From contig NC_080695.1 in the NCBI RefSeq assembly GCF_030445035.2, forward strand, positions 52,655,954 through 52,719,953: DNA of 64,000 nucleotides. Reading direction: 5' to 3'. The position numbers and the translations under genes are program-made. Each line of letters begins with the position of its first letter. Positions within the stretch are counted from its first letter, which is position 1. Below the pieces are notes generated by a model. The model made no database searches. It saw only the letters and a list, made by a program, of their open reading frames with translations, and had not been told where the DNA came from. Origin of the DNA: Dasypus novemcinctus. Taxonomy: Eukaryota; Chordata; Mammalia; Cingulata; Dasypodidae. Positions 56,565 to 64,000 of the stretch are shown in pieces.

Positions 56565-57554
56565 CTAATCTACAGGACAATTTTGCTGGTAGGATAGATT
56601 TTCTAACAGCATTTGGGCATAGGGGCTATTGAGGCCATCTTCTTGGACGGCCTTCCTGAGGTTTGAGATAGTTTTATGATCATGAGGGTACCAGGCATCA
56701 GGGCACTCAGTACCGCGGTGCTGGTTTACAGGGAAGAGTTGGGGGGCAGAGAGAAAAGAGGAAGTGCAGCCGCAGCTTTGAGAGAGGGTGGGGCCCTTAG
56801 CCTTCAGAGCGGCAGAATTATCCTGACTGTTGGGAAGAAAAGAGGGAGGGATCGTGTAAGGGGAAGTATCTAATCGGGGAGGAGCGGGCTCTTTGTTTCT
56901 GAGAAAGGCGGGGCTCTGGCTTCTGCTCTCAGAGGCTGAGCTGTGGTTCCCACCTTCAGGGGCTGGGCTCTCTGGCAACATGTCTGTTTGGTTTGTTAGC
57001 AAGTCTGAGCTCTGTGCTGGACAAGGAGGAGGGGATAACTCTTGCCTAGTATCCTCTTGTGAATTGCGCTCGGTAAAATTGATTTTTTTTCTGACCGGGA
57101 CTCGGTTAGCAAAGGGTAAAGGGGCTCCCGCGAAGCATGGGGGGGGGGGGGGGGGGATAGAATTGGTGCAGAGGTTGGGGGGATTGAGATCCCTGAGCAG
57201 CGGCATTTGCTTTGAGGCCATTAGATCAGGGGGCACGGGAGGAGGTTCATCTGGGGGCACACCAGAAAGACAGGCATTGATAGTGAGCAGTGCAGGGATA
57301 AGGCCAAGCGGGAAAATATTGCCCTCATGAACCTCAGCGGAATGGAACCTTTTTAAAAGTTTTGCCCAGGTGTGCGGGTCCCAGAGAGAGGCAGAAGAAA
57401 GCCATGGGTTAAAGTGTACAATAAGATCCCAATACTGATTGAGTTCCTTTTCTGAAATTTTTATGCATCTACTAGTCAGGAGAGCATGAAGCGCTCTGGC
57501 TTGTGGCATCCTCGCGGAGAATGGGAGGTTGCCCATGATAGGGCAGGGGGTCAC
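56565..57554 (-). pseudogene. Retroviral gag remnant, matrix and proline-rich region
   Basis: 329 codons. A likely authentic start is the M-G-N at residue 7 (about 57536), giving an N-terminal Gly suited to myristoylation. A matrix-like helical region (YWDLIVHFNPWL) is followed by a long Pro/Ser-rich linker and the beginning of capsid (PQLFPV). It runs through an 18-base G/C homopolymer (about 57139-57156), which may be unstable or mis-sequenced. Confidence 0.8.
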
Positions 57555-57622
57555 TCACCCAATAGTGGCGTACGACCCTGTTCCCCGAGGTCCCTGATCG
57601 GCGGGACTGTCTCTGTCTGTAG

Positions 57623-57640
57623 GCCCTACATTGGGTGCCA
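57623..57640 (-). promoter_or_regulatory. Primer-binding site, lysine-tRNA type
   Basis: The minus strand reads TGGCACCCAATGTAGGGC directly after the 5' LTR. This differs at three positions, all G-to-A, from the Lys-1,2 type site TGGCGCCCAACGTGGGGC used by several betaretroviruses. Two of the changes are CpG decay. Confidence 0.85.
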
Positions 57641-57643
57641 AAA

Positions 57644-58175
57644 TGTCACAATTTGACCCTGCTACCATTTTTCACTGGACTGAGGTACCCCTCAGTCTGG
57701 CGGGCTTGAACTAGTTGGCCCCGGGGGAATGAGGATGGTTAAGGAGACTATGCACACTCCAGAGTCAGGGTTCTGGACCAAGTCTAACTTTATTACGTAG
57801 GAACAACAATTTATAGTTCAGGGCAATAGGGAAGGGGGGCTAGGTGGTATTAGATTGGGGGGGGGGGGGTAAATATATGTCCAAACAAGGAGAGAGGTAA
57901 GCTATGGGGGATGGTTAGGTTGATCACATAGACTGAACTTTTTCATGCCATACTGCCTGATTGGTGGGGATCAAACAAAGGGAGAGGGGCTCAGAGAGGA
58001 GGAAGAAGATGTGGTGTAGCTGGACAGGGCCTGGTTGCCATTCTGTCTGACCTCGTGGTCAGTGGCCATTTTGTTTAGCTGTGTGGTTGCCTTAGAGACA
58101 GCGTGTCGGCAACTGATGAGCTATGCCTTGTTGGCTGTGCACAGGGTGCTCTTGGGCGCTTTTATTTCTTCTACA
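57644..58175 (-). repeat. 5' LTR of the endogenous retrovirus
   Basis: 532 bp, pairs with 50941-51466. It has AATAAA on the minus strand at the same relative place and a local 13-G run (about 57857-57869) absent from the partner. It is the presumed promoter of the provirus. Confidence 0.93.
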
Positions 58176-58194
58176 ACTAACTAATACAAGTAGA

Positions 58195-58325
58195 TAAAAA
58201 GATATAGAGGTGGTTTAGGTGATAGAGATAGAGATAGAGATGATGGAGCTATAGATACAGATGATAGAGATAGAGGTAAAGGTAGAGGTAGAGGTAAAGA
58301 TAGAGGTAGAGAAAGAGAGAGACAG
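58195..58325 (+). repeat. (GATAGA)-rich microsatellite
   Basis: Imperfect tandem gatagaga and gtagaggta units. Confidence 0.85.
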
Positions 58326-59757
58326 ATGTCTGCATTTAGTTCTCTTTACACTGTGAGATCAGGTTCCTACCTATCAATGAAGAAGCTGGAGCCTGCAGTA
58401 TCCACATTCAAGACCTTATTCTTGTTTGTTCTCTTTAGACTCTAACATCAAAGATCTGGCAGCCATTCCTTTTGGTGAGGCTTAATTATTCAGTGAGACT
58501 TTCCCCAGAGAATGTGTTCACTAATGATAGCTCAGTTATCTTGATCTTTTGCATGTTTCATTTGTCTGTGCTGGCTCTGGGCTAAATGCTTTACATAGGA
58601 TGTCATTCATTCCCACATCTCCAGGAAGCAGGTGATGGTGAAGGAGCTGGAAGTTGAATCTGTGCTATCAACCTGAAGCCATGCTCTGAATGTTCCAGGT
58701 CCTCCTCATCTGGGCACTGCACTTGGCCTACTCATGTGATATCGATTAAGTTGGAATTACAAACACATATTGAAAAGAGAAAGCTAAAATAATTGCCTCT
58801 TTATTTGATCAAGAGGATTTAATGAATGCCCCCAATTATGTATGTCTCGACTTTCATTTTAGTCTTTAGCCAGTAATTAAGGAGCTGTTTGCACTGTCCT
58901 TGGGGAAAATAGTGAGTTGGTATTTTAAGAAGATCCTTAAGCTCTTAACATATCTGTGTATGAAAATAGAAGAAGTCTGGTGATCTCACTCTAAATTAGC
59001 TGTGCACGTGGAGGGAGATGTGTGCTGGAAAAATTAACACAAGAAGTCTGTCTTCTAGAACCATCTCTGCTATTGAACTTACCTTGTAACCCTGAGGAAA
59101 TCCCTGCCTCTCCAGGGCTGTTGGCTTAGATCATGAAGTTCAAGCTCAAAAGTCCACAGGGACTGTGAAGGGACACTAAGTGGAGAAGGAGGCATTGTGC
59201 TGGGAACTGTGTCAAATTGGAGAACAGCTGATGTAAATGAAGCATCATTTCTCAAGTCTAACCTCTTGGTGCCTTTTGAAATAAGGGTCCAGTGTTGCCA
59301 AATCTTCCAAGTTTTCATGAGAAACTTTCAATTCAGAATTTTTAAAATGAAATCTCTCACATTTTAAATGTTATTAATTCAATTTTTTTCTCCAAGACCT
59401 GACGACCAAATAGAATATGTCTGAGGGCCAGATTTGGTCAAGCTGATATCTTAGGGTCTTTCTAGCCCCAAAATGCTATGATAAAATGAAAGATGGCCCT
59501 GTTGAATAGAAGGTACTAAAGAAAAAGGGACATACTTTGGTTTGCATGGGAGAAGGATCACTGTTGACAAGCAACTTCTAAGGCTGTACTTTTCATATCG
59601 CCCTCCTTTCTACCAGTAGAAAGTAACCCAAGGTGTATTTAACAGAGACTTACCTATTAAGAATGTGGAGCAGAGTTCTGGTTAACATCCAAAATTTAAT
59701 TATGGTTAGGTTTTCATGGGTCGAAATGGCTGAAAAGCAAACTGAGTCAAGTTTTAT
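58326..59757. other. Non-coding stretch
   Basis: 58560-58740 has a weak MIR/L2 look ('ctctgggctaaatgctttacataggatgtcattcattcc'). No gene supported. Confidence 0.4.
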
Positions 59758-59768
59758 AAGTTTATTCT

Positions 59769-60171
59769 GGGAAGCAGATTTGGCTCAATGGATAGAGCAT
59801 CTGCCTACCACATGGGAGGTCCAGGGTTCAAACCCAGGGCCTCCTGACCCATGTGATGAGCTGGCCCATGCACAGTGCTGATGCACACAAGGAGTACCAT
59901 GCCATGCAGGGGTGTCCTCTGTGTAGAGGAGCCCCATGTGCAAGGAGTGCACCCCATCAGGAGAGCCACCCAGCAGGAAAAAAGTGCAGGCTGCCCAGGA
60001 GTGGTGCCTCACACATGGAGAGCTGATGCAACAAGATGATGCAACAAAAAGAGATGCAGATTCCCAGTGCCTCTGACAAGAATGTAAGTGGACACAGAAG
60101 AACATGCAGAGAATTGACACAGAGCAAAGACTACTGGTGGGGAGTGGGGAAGGGAGATAATTTTTTTTAAA
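59769..60171 (+). mobile_element. DAS SINE, full length, plus strand
   Basis: Starts gggaagcagatttggctcaa, with an A box and a perfect B box (gggttcaaaccc), DAS body and an A-rich end. Target-site duplication aagtttattct at 59758-59768 and 60172-60182. Confidence 0.93.
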
Positions 60172-60182
60172 AAGTTTATTCT

Positions 60183-61339
60183 ATGGATCTATTGTCAAAC
60201 ACTATCATCTTATTGGTCCTGAGGTGGAAGGGACTTAATGTGAACTTTGAGAAGGACCTTAATATATAAGTGTTCTGCTCCTATACTGAGGGTGTTTGCC
60301 AGTATTTGTGGTGGCAAAGAGGTTTCATTTCATGTGTCAATTCTCATGGATTGGTAATGGCTTTCCTGGGAAGGTCCTGAGACCATAACCCAGTCCATCA
60401 GGGAAGGTACAGTGATCATAGCAGCATCTACCCTGAGCCTGGGGATATATATCCTTGTCGTATCACACGACCAACACACAATCTCAGGCAAAAAGAAATT
60501 GTTGGCTCACAGAATCCAAGAACCTAAGAGAGGGGCAGGGATACAGTTGGACCTCAGGAATGATACAAAGAACCAGAAACTAATTGCCCTTGAGATTCTC
60601 TCTGGCCCTCATCTCCACAACTCCATGTTTAATAGCTTCCATCTCTCATGCCCAGGGATATCATCCTGTGACAGGAATCATAACCACAGACAGTTTCCAA
60701 AATTTGCATTTTAATGGCTTCAACCACAGAGACACTGAAATGTATACTCTCTGATACCAAACACAGGAATTTTGGAGGATTATGATTGGTGCAGCTTGGG
60801 TTCAAAATCCTGGGGAATGAATTCTCAACTCTGGACCAACTGACTTTGTCCAGAGGTGGATCATTTAAGAAGATGACATTTTCCATGGAAACCTCATGAT
60901 TAGATTGGGGGAAGAGAAGTCTCCAAAGAAGGGGAAGTTGGGATAAAGGACATTCAGAATGATGAATTTCTACCACAAGGGGGATGCTCTCATGGCTTCC
61001 ATCTGGTCTTAAATCCTAGGGGGTACAGGAAAAGAAGGCCCCTAAGAATGCATAAGGAATAACTGTAGACCCTCCACAGCATCTTCGGCCTTATGGTTTC
61101 CCAGCCACAGAGATAAGAATGAGGTTCCACTTCACTGGGGATGCTCTTGGCTACACTCTACCACCTCAGTCCATACACTGAGCCCTCCAGATTCTGAGAA
61201 GGTGAAACAAAACTCAAACTCTGGAAATTTACCATTTTATCGAGGAAATACTTAGTGTGCCACCAACCTGTCAGCCATCTCTTCCCAAGGTAGGTGGTGA
61301 CTGAGGATTCTGTTCCTGCTTCCTGAGGACTACCCCACC
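60183..61339. other. Sequence upstream of the ACSM1 start codon
   Basis: No repeat that I can name. It should contain the ACSM1 5' UTR exon boundary: a pyrimidine-rich acceptor-like 'ctacactctaccacctcag' ends at 61169, so exon 2 may begin at 61170. A promoter is not evident. Confidence 0.35.
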
Positions 61340-61524
61340 ATGCAGTGGCTGATGAGATTCCAGGTTCTCTGAGTATCCACAAATCCTTCCATTGCTCGCA
61401 CCCTGCCCCTCAGCACCTGTACTGTCAGTGTTTATCAGAAGCCCCAGTGTGGAATGACTATGATAGTCCTGAAAAATTTAACTTTGCAAGGGATGTGCTG
61501 GACTACTGGAGTCAAATGGAGAAG
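61340..61524 (+). CDS. ACSM1: ACSM1 first coding exon (one-base frameshift)
   Basis: It opens with a good Kozak context (ccaccATG) and [10 protein letters not shown], the start of ACSM1. It then shifts by one base (ctctgagtatcc) and goes on as [15 protein letters not shown] ... [20 protein letters not shown] then SQMEK, ending at the donor gtaaga (61525). The F-N-F-A-x-x-V-L-D-x-W box is typical of the medium-chain acyl-CoA synthetase (ACSM) family. These enzymes adenylate medium-chain fatty acids or benzoate and transfer them to CoA in the mitochondrial matrix; the first residues act as a transit peptide. As given, TGA follows the tenth codon because one G of a Trp codon seems to be missing. 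Downstream exons are outside the window or were not found by 64000. Confidence 0.85.
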
Positions 61525-64000
61525 GTAAGAGGGCATCCCTGATGGGGTTGGGGAGCACGAGTGGCTTCACTCTCCTTATGTTGCTCCTGGGAGGCTGAGG
61601 GGCACAAAACCAAGGGCAGGTTCTGCTTTAGCTCCCCAGCATTATGGAAGAAACTTATAATTCAATTTCACCACTTCTTTGCTTCTCTGATCCTCAGTGT
61701 TTTGGTCTGTGAAATGGGGATAATATAGGGTAGCTGAGTAATTTCATTTAATAAACAAGTTATTTAGTACACAATTGGTGCTCCATAATTGTGATCAAGT
61801 GCAAAGTTCGAGTCAGAGGGTCAGCAAGTTTGTATTAGTATGAGTTCTCCCCTTCAACTGATGGGACTGTGAGTTGAACTGGACTTCATCTCATCAGACT
61901 TCGGCTTGACTTCTCAAGGTTCACCCAGAGGGAGGGTATAGACGTCCTGAATGTGTACATGAGCATCATTTGCCCAAGCTATGATATCTTCTTCCTATGA
62001 AGATGCAAGTGTAACTTGAGTCCTCCCTATCAACACCCTACTTAACCTTGATCTCTCGAGGTTTTACCTGTCTCTGCAGATAACCCAAGAGCTTGGTTTA
62101 TTTTTTCCCAAGAAACAGACTAGGAGATGAGCGGTGGTGACATGAGGAGTTGGGGTAGACAATAGGGATGTTTCTAGCTCTTAAGTTCCAGCCTACAATG
62201 CCTGCAGTATGAAAAGTGGCCCAGCATGATCCTTGTATAGAGGTTGCATACCCATGAGATGGAGGCAGAGAGGTGTGTAATTTTTAAATTTCACATGAGC
62301 ATGCATTCATATGTTACTATTAATATTCAAGGCTCTAATGCACTTCATGGGTGCTTTCTCCTCATTCCCTTCTTTCTCCTTCCTCTGAATTTTCAAAATA
62401 ACCTCCAGAATAACAAAGCTTTCAGTCACAGGGGCCATCTTTTATGTGCCATGGCAAGCTCTTTGAACTTAATCTTCTGATCTGATAGGTGATTTAAGTA
62501 ACCCCCTGGAAATCAAATACCTAGTGCACAGAGGAGGGAGATTTGGACCCAAGCTGTCTGATTATAATCCATGTTATTAGCCACAGTGCTAACTGCTTTT
62601 TATTGAACCTGGTCTCATTCTGTAATGACGTCAAAATGTCTCTGTGTTCATATTGTAAACTGGCATCACTCATTGCCCAGACCAGCAATCTTGTTAAGAA
62701 CTTTCAAACCATGAGATGGGCTGGAGAGGGAGGGAGAAAAGAGGAAGAGCTATCTCCCTTGCAAGTCTTATCTTCATAAAGTCCTTATTTAGCTCGCCAT
62801 GCACCGACCCACAGGTTTAACCAAGTAAATATTCCTCCCCCAGGATGCTGGTTTTTATTGGGTTTCTATCACCATTATCAGTCATTGTAAATCCCATATC
62901 TCTAAATCCATCCTGCAGCCTTCCAATCCCATTAGTGTGCCTTCCTACCCCTACTGTTCCACCGGTTTCAGCAATTCCATTGGCCTTGTTCATGATCAAT
63001 AACCAGCACCATCATTGTCGCATGCCAGTAATTTGCACACTGCCTAACACCTAGCATTCCCTCAAGAAACATTCATAAAAGAAATGAATTTTGATACCTG
63101 CCTTACTAATATAGCCTGTGCATAAACCCAAACTTATTTTATATCCAAATATGCCTTGAAAGCTAATAGAGAAGTATAGACTCTATAGGCTTTCCCACCC
63201 ATAACATACATCAGATGGACTCTACAGGTTCATTCAAACTTTGAACCAAGTGGGCACACTTAAACAAAGGCATCTTGCTGACTATACCAAAATGTTCTGC
63301 TAAGGAAGAGGCAGAAACTCCAAGTGCTATATAAAAGCAGTTTTATTCAATTAAATACATTTCAGGTTATATCAAATGATTGTAACAATAATTCACAAAA
63401 GAAAGTAATCAATTAAACACATAGGAAAGAATGAAAGTATATATACAAACCCTCATTAAATTGGGGGAAAACACAACATGTGATCTTTTATGAGGCCAGG
63501 AAATCCCTCTGATGGACAATCAGAGTCCCAATTGGAAAAAAGGTCCCAGGCAGAGCATCCCCTCATGGAAGAGACTTCAACCATCCCCACTTTTATAAAA
63601 GCCCAAACCTGTGATCTCAGGGTGGTCATGCAACTCATGCTTTGTCAGCTCCTCCTGGAACAACAATGCCAACTCCAAGAGAATGGCCAGTTCCCCTGAG
63701 GAGATCATCATGCCCCAAAGTGCTCTATGGTATGCTGAACAGGAACATGAAGGTTTTCAGCTTTTAGTTTTACAGGGATACAAACAGAATGAGCAAATGC
63801 CACATTGGTAACTTATTCCTTTTAAACATTTGTTTTTTGGTTACTAGCTGAGGGGGTTGCCTGCATAGCAGTGTTACAACACTCCAAAGGACAATGGACA
63901 AGTTAACCATTCACATTTCTAGGCTAAAACAGCAGACATTACTGATTAGAAAGCTTATGAATTCACAACTCTGAATAATTTTCTTATACTACATCAATGT
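61525..64000 (+). other. Presumed ACSM1 intron with MIR-class remnants
   Basis: Begins with the donor gtaaga. 61670-61800 ('tgatcctcagtgttttggtctgtgaaatggggataata') is a MIR remnant; 62505-62610 may be another. The next ACSM exon (expected to start with the G-K-R-x-x-x-P-A-x-W-W-V-N motif) was not seen. Confidence 0.5.

Larger units (their letters stand above)
50941..58175 (-). mobile_element. Betaretrovirus-like endogenous retrovirus, defective
   Basis: The insertion is bounded by a 6-bp duplication actaac (50935-50940; 58176-58181), starts TG and ends CA. Minus strand order: 5' LTR (58175-57644), lysine-tRNA-type primer site (57640-57623), gag, pro, pol (RT only), env, polypurine tract and 3' LTR (51466-50941). 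The LTRs differ at about 30 positions over ~526 bp by eye, so the insertion is old. A 6-bp duplication, the Lys PBS and the RT sequence fit a class II (ERV-K-like) element; the env transmembrane part is of the gamma/type-D kind. All genes carry frameshifts, stops or deletions. An L1-type insert lies within the protease region. Confidence 0.9.

Noticed and set aside
56676-57330. Plus-strand frames of 65-145 codons over the provirus
   Set aside because: Antisense to the gag remnant; Gly-rich because of the C/G homopolymer, with no homology.

Overview
The window is nuclear DNA of a placental mammal, almost certainly an armadillo (Dasypus or a close relative, Xenarthra). The best evidence is a set of tRNA-derived SINEs with A and B boxes that I recognise as the armadillo DAS family, next to young LINE-1 (L1) elements, MIR-class repeats and exons with GT-AG introns. 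It is not microbial, and there are no operons. Most of the sequence is interspersed repeat, much of it nested.

Layout. At 1-424 there is a plus-strand L1 3' end. At 1477-2606 four exons encode part of the C-terminal coiled coil of a TANGO1/cTAGE5 (MIA3/MIA2) family protein. A 9.0-kb minus-strand L1 ('copy 1', 2897-11910, 20-bp target-site duplication) lies in the intron after them. It carries a 3' transduction that contains a retroposed U6 snRNA copy. More candidate TANGO1-type exons follow at 13854-13933, 14064-14135 and 16693-16847. From 19.4 to 26.9 kb come purine-rich DNA, a solo LTR nested in another repeat, DAS SINEs and decayed L1 pieces. A second minus-strand L1 ('copy 2', 26911-36507, 17-bp duplication) is 9.6 kb long and appears complete. 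Its 5' UTR has a GC-rich 51-bp tandem array and a YY1-like start. Older L1 debris follows, including a plus-strand L1 at 39851-46510 with a 5' UTR of ~110-bp monomers and decayed ORFs. MIR/L2-class repeats occupy parts of 47-50 kb.

At 50941-58175 a minus-strand endogenous retrovirus has both LTRs, a 6-bp duplication and a lysine-tRNA-type primer site. Its gag, pro, pol and env are broken, and RNase H and integrase are absent. Its protease region is interrupted by a later L1-type insertion. At 61340-61524 lies the first coding exon of ACSM1, a mitochondrial medium-chain acyl-CoA synthetase, with a one-base frameshift in this sequence. The rest, to 64000, reads as the following intron.

Functionally, the host content is two gene fragments: a secretory-pathway cargo-receptor relative and a mitochondrial acyl-CoA synthetase. 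The larger story is L1 biology. Two closely related, nearly intact L1s share their ORFs but differ in the 5' end of the UTR, in 3' UTR structure and in the ORF2-disabling lesion. One carried away a neighbouring U6 retrocopy. All homology calls are from reading motifs; no database search was run.
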